From Actinomadura sp. NBRC 104425 (GTDB lineage Bacteria > Actinomycetota > Actinomycetes > Streptosporangiales > Streptosporangiaceae), in contig NZ_BSTN01000005.1 in the NCBI RefSeq assembly GCF_030269545.1, forward strand, positions 279,724-343,723: DNA of 64,000 nt. Reading direction: 5' to 3'. Under the pieces are notes generated by a model. That model ran no database searches and was not told the origin of the DNA. It was given only the letters and a program-made list of their open reading frames with translations. The position numbers were made by a program, and so were the translations under genes. Shown one piece after another: positions 50,527 through 59,670 of the stretch. How positions within the stretch are numbered: position 1 is the stretch's first letter; each line of letters opens with the position of its first letter.

Positions 50527-52226
50527 GGGCGGGCTCCTTCCGTCGTCTCGTCGGCCAGGGCGCGGACGGTCATGCGGGCGACGAACATGGCCCCCTCGGG
50601 CGTGTTGGTCACCGAGATCTCACCGCCGTGCCGCTCGCAGACCAGGCGGGTGAGGGCCAGGCCGATGCCGCGCCCGCCCTCCTGGGCGGCCTTGGTGGTG
50701 AAGCCGTGGGAGAACACCTCCTGGGCCAGTTCGGGCGCCACGCCGGGACCGGAGTCGCGCACCACGATCTCCACGCTGGAGGCATCCTGCCGCAATTCCA
50801 CCTCCACCCAGGCATCGCCCCCGGTCCCGGTCGTGCCGCCGGACATGTTCCCGGACGCGGCGCCGGCCGAGGCGGCGGCGTCCACGGCGTTGTCGACCAG
50901 GTTGCCGACCACGGTCGCCACATCGGCGGCGTCCTCAGGGGCCAGGCGGTCCAGGGCGGTGCGCTCGGAGATGCGCAGCGCGACCCGGCGTTCGGCGGCC
51001 AGCGACGACTTGGCCATCAGCAGCGCGGCGACGGCGCCGTCGCGGACCCGGCGGCTGAGCGTGACGTCCAGGGCCTGGCGGTGCTGCTTGAGCGCCCGGA
51101 TGTAGCGGACCACCTCGTCCTGCTCCCCGATCTGGATCAGCCCGGAGATGGTGTGCAGCTGGTTGGCGAACTCGTGGGCCTGGGCGCGCAGCAGCTCGGA
51201 GGTGCTGCGGAACGAGCCCAGTTCGCGCTCCAGGCGGGCCAGCTCGGTGCGGTCGCGCAGGGTGGTGACCGAGCCGAGCACGCGGCCGTCCTTCTCCACG
51301 GTCATCCGGTTCATCACCAGCACCCGGCCGCGGCGGATGACCACCTCGTCGCGCCGCTGCACCCCGTCGTCGGCGCCGTCGTCGGCGCCGTCGTGGGCGC
51401 CGGTGAGGACGTCGCGGAGCCGGCCGCCGATGCCGAGTTCGGCCAGGCTCTGCCCGACGCAGCCGGCGGGCAGGTCGAGCAGCCGCCGCCCCATCTCGTT
51501 GACCAGGGTGATCCGATGCTGCGGGTCCAGGGCGACCACGCCCTCGGCGATGCCGTACAGCATGGCCTCGCGGTACTCGGCAAGCCCGGCGATCTCGCGC
51601 GGCTCCAGGCCGAGGGTCTGCCGTTTGACGCGCCGCGCCAGCAGCCAGGACCCGGCCACCCCGAGCCCGCTGGCCAGGCCGAGGTAGACCAGCAGGTCGG
51701 AGGACGCGCCGGCGAGCCGCTGCCATACGGTCGGGGACTCCTCGCCGATCATGACGATGCCCAGCTGCCGGCCCAGGGTGCCCTCCGCCTCGCCGAGCAC
51801 CGGGACCTGCGCCACCAGTTCGCGGCTGCCGCCCAGGGTCAGCTCGCCGGACCAGCCGCGGCCCGCGGCGGCGCCCGCGCCGAGCGGCATGCGCGCGCCG
51901 ATCACCGTGGGGTCGGTGGCGCTGACGATCCGGCCGCCCGCGTCGGCGACCGTGACGGAGCTGACCCCCGACTCGGTGAGGGTGGACTGGACGAGCGGGG
52001 CGAGGGTCTCGTGCGGTGCGGGCCGCGCGAGCCGACTGCGCACCAGCGGGTTGGCGGCCAGCTGCTCGGCCAGCGCGACGACGCGGCGTCCCTCGACCCG
52101 GTTGAAGGTGGCCTCGGACTGGGCCAGCGAGATCGCGGCGACCGCCAGCAGCACCATCACGACGATGGCGAGCTGGAGCACCAGCATCTCGCCCGCGAGA
52201 CTATGACGGCGGAACGGGGCGACCAC
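50523..52226 (-). CDS. Sensor histidine kinase, CitA/DcuS family
   Basis: 567 residues from GTG 52226; no ATG is available and extension to 52298 (TTG) overlaps the promoter region. TM1 (about 16-38), an extracytoplasmic Cache/PDC sensor (about 40-180, AAISLAQSEATFNRVEGRRV...GARMPLGAGAAAGRGWSGEL), TM2 (about 182-202), a PAS domain (EGVVALDPQHRITLVNEMGR), the H-box RAQAHEFANQLHTISGLIQI, N-box NLVDNAVDAA and G-boxes DSGPGVA and GGRGIGLALTR. It likely senses a tri- or dicarboxylate. A short AHDGADDGADDG repeat lies between PAS and kinase. Confidence 0.9.
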   Translation of the reverse strand: MVAPFRRHSLAGEMLVLQLAIVVMVLLAVAAISLAQSEATFNRVEGRRVVALAEQLAANPLVRSRLARPAPHETLAPLVQSTLTESGVSSVTVADAGGRIVSATDPTVIGARMPLGAGAAAGRGWSGELTLGGSRELVAQVPVLGEAEGTLGRQLGIVMIGEESPTVWQRLAGASSDLLVYLGLASGLGVAGSWLLARRVKRQTLGLEPREIAGLAEYREAMLYGIAEGVVALDPQHRITLVNEMGRRLLDLPAGCVGQSLAELGIGGRLRDVLTGAHDGADDGADDGVQRRDEVVIRRGRVLVMNRMTVEKDGRVLGSVTTLRDRTELARLERELGSFRSTSELLRAQAHEFANQLHTISGLIQIGEQDEVVRYIRALKQHRQALDVTLSRRVRDGAVAALLMAKSSLAAERRVALRISERTALDRLAPEDAADVATVVGNLVDNAVDAAASAGAASGNMSGGTTGTGGDAWVEVELRQDASSVEIVVRDSGPGVAPELAQEVFSHGFTTKAAQEGGRGIGLALTRLVCERHGGEISVTNTPEGAMFVARMTVRALADETTEGARP

Positions 52227-52338
52227 GATGGACTCAATCTTCAGTACGCAACGGGTCCGGACCTGCCTGATCCGGACGGCGGGTGACGAGTCGCACAATC
52301 ATGGCGCCCGCGGGCCGCGAGCGGAAGAGAGGGGTGTG

Positions 52339-53340
52339 ATGGGGGGCACTGCGGCGCGGCTTCCGCGCGCCCTGCTCGCCGTCTGGGCGGCGCTGGTCCT
52401 GACGGCGGCGGCCGCCTGCGGGCCGTGGCCGGGGACGGCGGCGCGGCCCGGCGCCGATCTGCGGATCATGGTGCCGAACATCCCCGGCGGCGGCTACGAC
52501 ACCACCGCCCGCACCGCCGCCAAGGTTATGAAGGACACCGGGATCGCCCCGGACGTGCAGGTGTTCAACCTGCCGGGCGCGGGCGGGGTGGTCGGCCTGC
52601 AGCGCATCGTCGATGAGCGCGGCAACGGCCGGCTGGCCATGCAGATGGGCCTGGGGGTGCTGGGCGCCTCGTCGGTGTCGGGCGCGCGGGCGACCGTCGC
52701 GCACACCACCCCGATCGCGCGGCTGGTCGAGGAGCCGGGCGCCGTGGTGGTGCCGCGGAACTCGCCGTACCGGACGATCGGCGAGCTGGTCGCCGCGTGG
52801 CAGAAGGACCCGGCGCGGGTGACGGTCGGCGGCGGCTCGTCCCCCGGCGGCCCCGACCACCTGATGTCCATGCAGCTCGCCCAGGCCGTCGGCATCGATC
52901 CCCGGCGGGTCCGCTACAAGTCCTACGACGGGGGCGGCGGGGAGCTGCTGCCGGTGCTGCTGGACGGCAGGCTCACCTTCGGGGCCAGCGGGTTCGGCGA
53001 GCTGCTGGGGCAGATCCGCGCCGGTCAGCTGCGCGTGCTCGCCGTGACGTCCGACCGTCCCGCGCCCGCGCTCGCCGACGTGCCCACCCTCAGATCCCAG
53101 GGCATCGACCTGGTGTTCACCAACTGGCGCGGCATCGTCGCCCCGCCCGGCATCAGCGCCGACGACCGGCGCACCTGGGTGGAGGCGCTGTCCGCGCTGC
53201 GCCGCACCCGCGCGTGGAAGGCCGAGCTCGCCAAGCACGGCTGGATCGACGCGTTCGCCACCGGCGAGGAGTACGCCGCGTTCCTGGACGCGCAGAGCCG
53301 GGCCGTCGCGCGGTTCCTGGCCGGCCTCGGCGCGGCCTGA
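52339..53340 (+). CDS. tctC: Tripartite tricarboxylate transporter binding protein TctC, lipoprotein copy
   Basis: 333 residues from ATG 52339 (GAGAGGGG upstream; GTG 52336 also in frame). Lipobox LTAAAACGPW near residue 27 anchors it. Bug-family folds are LRIMVPNIPGGGYDTTARTA, FNLPGAGGVVGLQRI, TIGELVAAWQKDP, GGGSSPGGPDHLMSMQ, FTNWRGIVAPPGIS. The GGYDTTAR loop replaces the common GGxxDxxAR. Binds a carboxylate and hands it to TctAB. It diverges from the CitA-like kinase (112-bp gap), so this promoter is the likely target of the response regulator. Confidence 0.9.
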   Translation: MGGTAARLPRALLAVWAALVLTAAAACGPWPGTAARPGADLRIMVPNIPGGGYDTTARTAAKVMKDTGIAPDVQVFNLPGAGGVVGLQRIVDERGNGRLAMQMGLGVLGASSVSGARATVAHTTPIARLVEEPGAVVVPRNSPYRTIGELVAAWQKDPARVTVGGGSSPGGPDHLMSMQLAQAVGIDPRRVRYKSYDGGGGELLPVLLDGRLTFGASGFGELLGQIRAGQLRVLAVTSDRPAPALADVPTLRSQGIDLVFTNWRGIVAPPGISADDRRTWVEALSALRRTRAWKAELAKHGWIDAFATGEEYAAFLDAQSRAVARFLAGLGAA

Positions 53341-53481
53341 CCTTCCGTTCCGCTCGCCGGACGGCGCTTCCGCCGACGCACCCCGTGAACACAACGACCA
53401 CAACCTCCGTTGGTTCCGGAAGCGAGACAGGCTGTTAACACACGGGCAACATGTGGGCCACTTCACACCCCGTGATGACCC

Positions 53482-54492
53482 ATGACGTACCGACAGGTGG
53501 TGGCATACGTGCGCCTGCGCACCCTGCTCGCGCTGCTGGGGGCCGTCGTGCTCGTGCTCGCGGGACCGCCGCTGCTGACCACCGGCAGCGGCGCCGACAC
53601 CGGCACGCGGATCCCCGGCCTGCGCTTCATGGTCCCCAACACCCCCGGCGGCGGTTACGACATCACCGCCCGCACCGCCGCCCGGGACGCCGAGGACGCC
53701 GGGCTGACCCACGGCATCGAGGTGTTCAACCTGCCCGGCGCCGGCGGCACCGTCGGGCTGTCCCGGTTGGTGAGCGAGCACGGCAACGGCAAGCTCGCGA
53801 TGTCCATGGGGCTGGGCGTGGTCGGCGCGGCCCGGTCCAACCACAGCCCCAAGACCCTCGCCGACACCACGCCGATCGCCCGGCTCACCGAGGAGCAGGA
53901 CGTCGTCGTGGTCGCCAAGGACTCCCCGTACCGGACGATCGGCGAGCTGATCAAGGCGTGGCGCGAGGACCCCGGCAAGCTGCCGGTCGGCGGCGGCTCG
54001 TCCCCCGGCGGGCCCGACCACCTGGCGCCCATGCTGATGGCGCAGGCCGCCGGGATCGCGCCCAAGCAGGTCAACTACATCCCCTTCGACGGCGGCGGCG
54101 AGCTGCTCGCCTCGATCCTCGGCAGCAAGGTCGCCTTCGGCGTGTCCGGCGTCGGCGAGTACCTCGACCAGATCCGGTCCGGCGAGCTGCGGCTGCTGGC
54201 CGTCACCGGCACCGAACGGGTGCCCGGGCTGGACGCGCCCACCCTGCAGGAGGCCGGTTACAACGTGGACTTCACCAACTGGCGCGGCATCGTCGCCCCG
54301 CCGGGGCTGTCGGACACCGAACGCGGCAAGCTCGTCCGGCTGTTCGAGGAGCTGCACGACTCGCCGCAGTGGCGGGAGTCGATGCGCAAGAACGGCTGGA
54401 GCGACGCCTTCCTGACCGGCGAGGAGTTCGGCCGCTTCCTGGCCGAACAGGACCGGCGCGTGGTGTCGGTGCTGAAGGAGCTGGGACTGTGA
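53482..54492 (+). CDS. Tripartite tricarboxylate transporter binding protein, second copy
   Basis: 336 residues from ATG 53482 (an alternative GTG at 53509 has AGGTGGT 5 nt upstream and may be the real start). The N-terminal helix LRTLLALLGAVVLVLAGPPL has no lipobox Cys, so this copy is either membrane-anchored by the uncleaved helix or secreted. The mature part parallels copy 1: LRFMVPNTPGGGYDITARTA, FNLPGAGGTVGLSRL, GGGSSPGGPDHLAPML, FTNWRGIVAPPGLS. The paralogues are separated by 141 bp containing TGTTAACA. The stop overlaps tctB's GTG. Confidence 0.88.
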   Translation: MTYRQVVAYVRLRTLLALLGAVVLVLAGPPLLTTGSGADTGTRIPGLRFMVPNTPGGGYDITARTAARDAEDAGLTHGIEVFNLPGAGGTVGLSRLVSEHGNGKLAMSMGLGVVGAARSNHSPKTLADTTPIARLTEEQDVVVVAKDSPYRTIGELIKAWREDPGKLPVGGGSSPGGPDHLAPMLMAQAAGIAPKQVNYIPFDGGGELLASILGSKVAFGVSGVGEYLDQIRSGELRLLAVTGTERVPGLDAPTLQEAGYNVDFTNWRGIVAPPGLSDTERGKLVRLFEELHDSPQWRESMRKNGWSDAFLTGEEFGRFLAEQDRRVVSVLKELGL

Positions 54493-55016
54493 GCGGCACC
54501 GGCACCCCCGCGGCGGCCGGACGCCGCTCGTGGCTGCGCGAGCACTCCGAACTCGGCGTGTGCGTCCTGCTGCTGGCGGTCGGCGCGCTGACCCTGTTCG
54601 ACGCGCTGACCATGCACGTGGAGATCACCCAGCGCGGCCCGGTCGGTCCGCGCACCATGCCGATCGCGGTCGGCGCGGGACTGCTGGCCGTGGCGGCGCT
54701 GCTGGCCGTGGACGTGCTGCGCGGCGGCCGCGGCGAGGCCGAGGGCGGCGAGGACGTCGACCTGTCCGAGCCGGCCGACTGGCGCACGGTGCTGCTGCTG
54801 GCCGGGGTGTTCCTGGCCGCGGCGGCGCTGATCGAGCCGCTCGGCTTCCCCGCCGCCGGGGCGCTGCTGTTCTGGGGCGCCGCGTACGCCCTCGGCAGCC
54901 GGCGGTTCGACCGCGACCCGCTGATCGCCGCGGTGCTGTCACTGGTCACCTATGTCGTCTTCAACGACCTGCTCGGGGTGCCGCTGCCCGGCGGCCCGCT
55001 GATGGGAGTGCTGTGA
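54489..55016 (+). CDS. tctB: Tripartite tricarboxylate transporter small subunit TctB
   Basis: 175 residues from GTG 54489, overlapping the previous stop. Four hydrophobic segments: about 22-40, 55-75, 97-118 and 130-165 (split). [18 protein letters not shown] and [20 protein letters not shown] fit the DUF1468/TctB pattern. It partners TctA in proton- or sodium-driven carboxylate uptake. Confidence 0.87.
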   Translation: MSGTGTPAAAGRRSWLREHSELGVCVLLLAVGALTLFDALTMHVEITQRGPVGPRTMPIAVGAGLLAVAALLAVDVLRGGRGEAEGGEDVDLSEPADWRTVLLLAGVFLAAAALIEPLGFPAAGALLFWGAAYALGSRRFDRDPLIAAVLSLVTYVVFNDLLGVPLPGGPLMGVL

Positions 55017-55017
55017 C

Positions 55018-56505
55018 ATGGACGCCTTCGGCGACCTGCTGGACGGGTTCGGCACGGCGCTCACCCCGCTGAGCCTGCTGTGGGCGGCGATCGGGGTGCT
55101 GCTGGGCACCGCGATCGGGGTGCTGCCCGGCATCGGCCCGGCGATGGCCGTCGCGCTGCTGCTCCCGGTCACCTACGGGTTGGACCCGACCGGCGCGTTC
55201 ATCATGTTCGCGGGCATCTACTACGGCGCCATGTTCGGCGGGTCCACCACGTCGATCCTGCTGAACACGCCCGGGGAGAGCGCCGCCGTGGTCGCGGCGA
55301 TGGAGGGCCATCCGATGGCCAAGTCCGGGCGCGGCGCGCAGGCGCTGGCGGCCGCCGCCATCGGCCACTTCACCGGCGGCATGATCGGCACGCTGCTGCT
55401 GGTCGCGCTGGCCCCGGCCGTCGCCGACCTGGCCGTCGGCTTCGGCGCGCCGGACTACTTCGCCATCATGGTGCTGGCGTTCATCGCGGTGACGTCGGTG
55501 CTGGGCGCCTCCCGCGTCCGCGGGCTGGCGTCCCTGCTGATCGGCCTGGTCATCGGCCTGGTCGGGCTGGACCAGATGACCGGCCAGCAGCGGCTGACGT
55601 TCGGGTCGCTGCAGCTGGCCGACGGCATCGACGTGGTGATCGTCGCGGTCGGGCTGTTCGCGATCGGCGAGGCGCTGTGGGTGGCGGCGCACCTGCGCCG
55701 CACCGCCGCCGAGGCGATCCCGGTGGGCCGTCCCTGGCTCGGCCGCGACGACGTCAGGCGCACCTGGAAGGCGTGGCTGCGCGGCCCGCTGATCGGCTTC
55801 CCGTTCGGCGCGATCCCGGCGGGCGGCGCGGAGATCCCGACGTTCCTGTCCTATGTCACCGAGAAGCGGCTGTCCAAGCACCGCGACGACTGGGGCAGGG
55901 GCGCGATCGAGGGCGTGGCGGGTCCGGAGTCGGCGGCGTCGGCCGCCGGGACGCTGGGCTCCATGCTGACGCTGGGACTGCCGACGACGGCGGTGGCCGC
56001 GGTGATGCTGGCGGCGTTCCAGCAGTACGGGCTGCAGCCGGGCCCGCTGCTGTTCGAACGCGAGCCGGAGCTGGTGTGGGGCCTGATCGCCTCGCTGTTC
56101 GTCGGCATGGTGCTGCTGCTGGCGCTGAACCTGCCGCTGGCGCCGCTGTGGGCCAAGCTGCTGCGCATCCCGCGCCAGTACCTGTACGCGGGGATCCTGT
56201 TCTTCGCGGCGGTGGGCGCGTACGCGGTCGGCGGCGAGGTCGTCGACCTGGTCATCCTGCTGATCATCGGGCTGGTCGGGTTCGGCATGCGCCGCTACGG
56301 GCTGCCGGTGCTGCCCGCCGTCATCGGCGTGATCCTCGGCCCGAACGCCGAGCAGCAGCTGCGGCGCGCCCTGCAGATCAGCGACGGCAGCGTGTCGGGC
56401 CTGGTCAACACCCCGTTTGCGGTGGCCGTGTACGTGATCGTCGCGTTGATCGTGCTGTGGCCGCTGCTGCGCAGGGTGCCCGTCCTGCGCCGCCGCGCCG
56501 GCTGA
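55018..56505 (+). CDS. tctA: Tripartite tricarboxylate transporter large subunit TctA
   Basis: 495 residues, 11-12 helices, ATG 55018 one base after the tctB stop. Signature stretches are [60 protein letters not shown] and [20 protein letters not shown], the conserved repeat with the substrate site of TctA. It is the permease subunit for citrate-like tri- or dicarboxylates. Transcription ends at the strong terminator at 56534. Confidence 0.93.
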   Translation: MDAFGDLLDGFGTALTPLSLLWAAIGVLLGTAIGVLPGIGPAMAVALLLPVTYGLDPTGAFIMFAGIYYGAMFGGSTTSILLNTPGESAAVVAAMEGHPMAKSGRGAQALAAAAIGHFTGGMIGTLLLVALAPAVADLAVGFGAPDYFAIMVLAFIAVTSVLGASRVRGLASLLIGLVIGLVGLDQMTGQQRLTFGSLQLADGIDVVIVAVGLFAIGEALWVAAHLRRTAAEAIPVGRPWLGRDDVRRTWKAWLRGPLIGFPFGAIPAGGAEIPTFLSYVTEKRLSKHRDDWGRGAIEGVAGPESAASAAGTLGSMLTLGLPTTAVAAVMLAAFQQYGLQPGPLLFEREPELVWGLIASLFVGMVLLLALNLPLAPLWAKLLRIPRQYLYAGILFFAAVGAYAVGGEVVDLVILLIIGLVGFGMRRYGLPVLPAVIGVILGPNAEQQLRRALQISDGSVSGLVNTPFAVAVYVIVALIVLWPLLRRVPVLRRRAG

Positions 56506-56533
56506 CGACCGGCTTTTTCGACCGCCCCCGCAC

Positions 56534-56590
56534 GGCGATCTGGGGCCGGTGGACGTGCTCCCTCGCCCACCGTCCCCAGATCGCCTTTTT
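56534..56590. terminator. Rho-independent terminator after tctA
   Basis: A 12-bp stem (56534-56545 with 56574-56585) encloses a second stem (CGGTGG/CCACCG) and is followed by TTTTT at 56586-56590. Lies between convergent tctA and the HXXEE gene. Confidence 0.85.
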
Positions 56591-56636
56591 GCGTCCGGCG
56601 GGGCCGCCATGGGGACGGATGCCGCCGCGTCCGGCT

Positions 56637-57188
56637 TCACCTGCGGCGGAGCACCCTGCGCGCCACCATGTGCGAGCCCGCGACGGCCGCCGCCGCGAAC
56701 GCGAGGGCCTGGACGGCGTCGCCGGGCCGGGTGGGGCGCAGGACTCCCGCGCGCCGCAGCCGCCCGCGCGCCCACAGCGTGAAGGGGATCACCACCGCCG
56801 CCGACGTGACCGACCCGGGCGTGTATCCGCGCACGGCCGCCGCCTGCGCCAGGTGCACCGCACCGTGCAGGCCGAAGCCGTCGAGCACGGTCTGGTAGAG
56901 CGCCGAACGGCCGCGCGTGCGGTGCCCGTCGGCGGCAGCGGCGGCCACCGGCACCGCCATCACCGCGACGGCGGCGGCGAACTCGCGTCCGCCGGCCGAC
57001 TCCAGGGACCGCCACAGCGCGTCCGGCACCTGCGGGTACCGCTCACGCAGCCGCGGCACGCGGTCGCGGCTCCACTTCGGCATCGCGGCGACCTCCTCCG
57101 CGTCGTGCACCGCCCACGCCGCCAGCAGCCCCAGCGTGATCGCGGCGCCGACGGCCCCGTCGCGCCGCGCCTTCCCGTCTCCGCTCAT
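56637..57188 (-). CDS. HXXEE domain membrane protein
   Basis: 183 residues from ATG 57188. The signature WAVHDAEEVAAMPKW (HxxEE) near residue 26 is followed by five or so hydrophobic segments with LYQTVLDGFGLHGAVHLAQA and YTPGSVTSAAVVIPFTLWAR, as in the HXXEE (PF13787-type) family. His and Glu in the membrane suggest metal or lipid chemistry, but no function is known. Monocistronic. Confidence 0.78.
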   Translation of the reverse strand: MSGDGKARRDGAVGAAITLGLLAAWAVHDAEEVAAMPKWSRDRVPRLRERYPQVPDALWRSLESAGGREFAAAVAVMAVPVAAAAADGHRTRGRSALYQTVLDGFGLHGAVHLAQAAAVRGYTPGSVTSAAVVIPFTLWARGRLRRAGVLRPTRPGDAVQALAFAAAAVAGSHMVARRVLRRR

Positions 57189-57297
57189 GCACAGAGCATG
57201 TCAGCTCGGCCACGGAGGTTTCGCCCCGATGATGGCGCCGTCCGGCGGGCGGGAAGCGCGACGAGGCGTCCGGCGGGGCCGCTCGGCCGGGCGGGCT

Positions 57298-57852
57298 TCA
57301 GCCGGGCGGGAGCAGGTCGAGGGCGACCTCCAGCGCGGCGGCGTACACGGCCTCGTCGTCGGCGCCGATCTCGTTCTGCAGGACGAGGGACATGTTCAGG
57401 CTGAGCAGCGACAGCCGGGCGCGGATCTGGTCGGGCAGGCTCGCGTCCTTGTCGACCAGGATGTCGGTGAACGCCCGGAAGCGCTCGCGCGCGTCACCGC
57501 CGGCCTTCATCTCCCGCACGGCGGGCCCGTTCTCGAGCATGAACCGCATCAGCCTGCCGCCGGACCTCCTGAGGATCTCGGCGTAGCGGCGGACGACCTC
57601 GCGCCGCAGCTCTGGGGTGACCGGCTGCTCGCGCGCCCAGGCGCACAGCTCGTCGACGTCGGCCTTGAAGTCCTCGAAGAGGCTGGTGACGATGTCCTCT
57701 TTGGTCTTGAAGTGGTAGTACAGCGCCGCCTTGGTCACGCCGAGCCGTTCGGCGATCTCGCGGAGCGAGGTCTTCTCGTAGCCCTGCTCGGCGAACAGTT
57801 CCAGCGCGACCTCGCGGATCTGCTCGCGGGTGTCGCCGCGTCGTCGGGGCAT
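57298..57852 (-). CDS. TetR-family repressor of the adjacent exporter
   Basis: 184 residues from ATG 57852 (GGAGGATC upstream). The helix-turn-helix is classical: TREQIREVALELFAEQGYEK, TSLREIAERLGVTKAALYYH, FKTKEDIVTSLF. The C-terminal ligand domain is all helical. It diverges from a DHA2 exporter across 117 bp containing a 22-bp inverted-repeat pair, the likely operators. The inducer is probably an exporter substrate. Confidence 0.92.
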   Translation of the reverse strand: MPRRRGDTREQIREVALELFAEQGYEKTSLREIAERLGVTKAALYYHFKTKEDIVTSLFEDFKADVDELCAWAREQPVTPELRREVVRRYAEILRRSGGRLMRFMLENGPAVREMKAGGDARERFRAFTDILVDKDASLPDQIRARLSLLSLNMSLVLQNEIGADDEAVYAAALEVALDLLPPG

Positions 57853-57871
57853 GTGATCCTCCCTCCGCAAA

Positions 57872-57943
57872 CTTACTTGACGCCCGGCTAGTTCGTAGCC
57901 TACCGTGCAGCAGGTAAAACAAACTAGCCGGGCGGCAGGTAAG
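57872..57943. promoter_or_regulatory. Paired operator sites between tetR and exporter gene
   Basis: Bases 57872-57893 and 57922-57943 are inverted copies (20 of 22 positions pair, core GCCCGGCTAGTT / AACTAGCCGGGC) separated by 28 bp. The spacer contains GTAGCCTAC. They flank both start regions, as expected for TetR autorepression plus exporter control. Confidence 0.75.
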
Positions 57944-57969
57944 TAGCCTGCCGATGTCCACGAGGGGGA

Positions 57970-59583
57970 ATGATGACGCAGTCGCGCCAACATGCGCCGC
58001 AGGGGGCGCCTGACGGGGCGGCCGAGGAGGCGCCGCCGGCGCCGATGAGCAGGCGCCAGATCTACACGGCCATGAGCGGCCTGATGATCGGCATGCTGCT
58101 GTCGATGCTCGACAACATGGTGGTCGGCACCGCGATGCCGACGATCGTCGGTGAGCTGGGCGGGCTGGCGCACCTGTCGTGGGTGGTCACCGCTTACGCG
58201 CTGGCGACCGCCGCGGCCACCCCGATCTGGGGCAAGCTCGGCGACCTCTACGGCCGCAAGGGCATGTTCATCGCCTCGATCGTGCTGTTCCTGCTCGGGT
58301 CGGCGCTGGCGGGGATGGCACAGAGCATGGGCCAGCTGATCGCGTTCCGCGGTGTGCAGGGCCTGGGCGCGGGCGGGTTGCTGGTCGGCGCCATGGCCAT
58401 CATCGGCGATCTGGTGCCGCCCCGCGAGCGCGGCCGCTACCAGGGGCTGATGGCCGCGGTGATGCCGGTGGCGATGATCGGCGGACCGCTGCTCGGCGGG
58501 TTCGTCACCGACCACCTCGACTGGCGCTGGGCCTTCTACGTCAACCTGCCGCTCGGCGGGCTGGCACTGGTGGTCACCGCGCTGACCATGCACCTGCCCA
58601 GGCGCCGGCGCGGCGCGGCCCGCATCGACTACCTGGGCGCGGCCCTGCTGGCCGCCTCCATCATCTGCCTGTCGCTGATGACCAGCTGGGGCGGCACCGA
58701 GTACGCGTGGGGCTCCAGCACGATCATCGGGCTGGGCGTCGCGACCGCCGTGACACTGGCGCTGTTCCTGCTGTGGGAACTGCGGGCCGCCGATCCCATC
58801 CTGCCGCTGCGCCTGTTCCGCAACGGCAACTTCTCGCTGGTCTCGGTGCTGGGCTTCGTCGTCGGTTTCGCCATGTTCGGCGCGGTGACGTTCCTGCCGC
58901 AGTACCAGCAGCTGGTGCAGGGCGCCTCGGCGACCAACAGCGGCCTGCTCCTGCTGCCGCTGATGCTGGGCGTGCTGGTGACCAGCGTGACCGTCGGACA
59001 GCTGGTGACCAGGACCGGCCGCTACCGCATCTACCCGATCCTGGGCGGGCTGGTCATGGCCGCGGGCATGCTGCTGCTGGCCCAGCTCACGGTCGGCTCC
59101 TCGCGGCTCACCTCCGCCCTGTTCATGGTCGTGCTCGGTGCCGGCCTGGGCTTCCTCATGCAGAACACGATGCTCATCGCGCAGAACAGCGTGCCGATGA
59201 AGGACATGGGCGCGGCCAGCGGCGCCGCCACCCTGTTCCGCACGATCGGCGGCTCGCTCGGCGTGTCCATCCTCGGCGCCGTCTACAGCCACCAGCTGAC
59301 CGCCACGCTCACCGAACGGCTCGGCGAGCAGGCGGGCGAGCGGCTGGCGGGCGGCGGCGGCCAGCTCACTCCGGCCCTGCTGAAGAAGATGGACGCGGGC
59401 GTGCGGGACGCGGTGGAGCACGCGGTCGCCGCGGGCATGCACAACGCCTTCCTGTGGGCCGCCGCGTTCGCCGTGCTGGGGTTCGTCGCCGCCTGCTTCA
59501 TCCGCGAGGTCCCGCTGCGCGGCGGCCCGTCCGGCGGGCAGTCCGCCGAGGACCGTCCCATGGCCGAACCCGCCGCCCTGTGA
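57970..59583 (+). CDS. DHA2-family MFS multidrug exporter (EmrB/QacA type)
   Basis: 537 residues from ATG 57970 (a second ATG follows at once; GAGGGGG upstream). 14 helices are predicted. Motif D1 is in helix 1 (SMLDNMVVGTAMPTIVGEL), then WVVTAYALATAAATPIWGKL, motif A GKLGDLYGRKGMF, motif C AVMPVAMIGGPLLGGFVTD and DWRWAFYVNLPLGG. It exports cationic or amphipathic drugs by proton antiport. The C-terminal tail (530s) is acidic and disordered. Confidence 0.93.
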   Translation: MMTQSRQHAPQGAPDGAAEEAPPAPMSRRQIYTAMSGLMIGMLLSMLDNMVVGTAMPTIVGELGGLAHLSWVVTAYALATAAATPIWGKLGDLYGRKGMFIASIVLFLLGSALAGMAQSMGQLIAFRGVQGLGAGGLLVGAMAIIGDLVPPRERGRYQGLMAAVMPVAMIGGPLLGGFVTDHLDWRWAFYVNLPLGGLALVVTALTMHLPRRRRGAARIDYLGAALLAASIICLSLMTSWGGTEYAWGSSTIIGLGVATAVTLALFLLWELRAADPILPLRLFRNGNFSLVSVLGFVVGFAMFGAVTFLPQYQQLVQGASATNSGLLLLPLMLGVLVTSVTVGQLVTRTGRYRIYPILGGLVMAAGMLLLAQLTVGSSRLTSALFMVVLGAGLGFLMQNTMLIAQNSVPMKDMGAASGAATLFRTIGGSLGVSILGAVYSHQLTATLTERLGEQAGERLAGGGGQLTPALLKKMDAGVRDAVEHAVAAGMHNAFLWAAAFAVLGFVAACFIREVPLRGGPSGGQSAEDRPMAEPAAL

Positions 59584-59608
59584 TCGTCTAGCGGACCCTG
59601 CCGATACC

Positions 59609-59643
59609 GAAGGGGCCGTCCTCGCGAGGAGGAGGGCCCCTTC
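59609..59643. terminator. Hairpin between convergent exporter and phosphatidyltransferase genes
   Basis: GAAGGGGCC (59609-59617) pairs with GGCCCCTTC (59635-59643), enclosing a TCCTCGCGAGGA inner palindrome. No T-run follows. Confidence 0.6.
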
Positions 59644-59670
59644 CGCGCGTGCTCTGCCGCGTGGCGGGCG

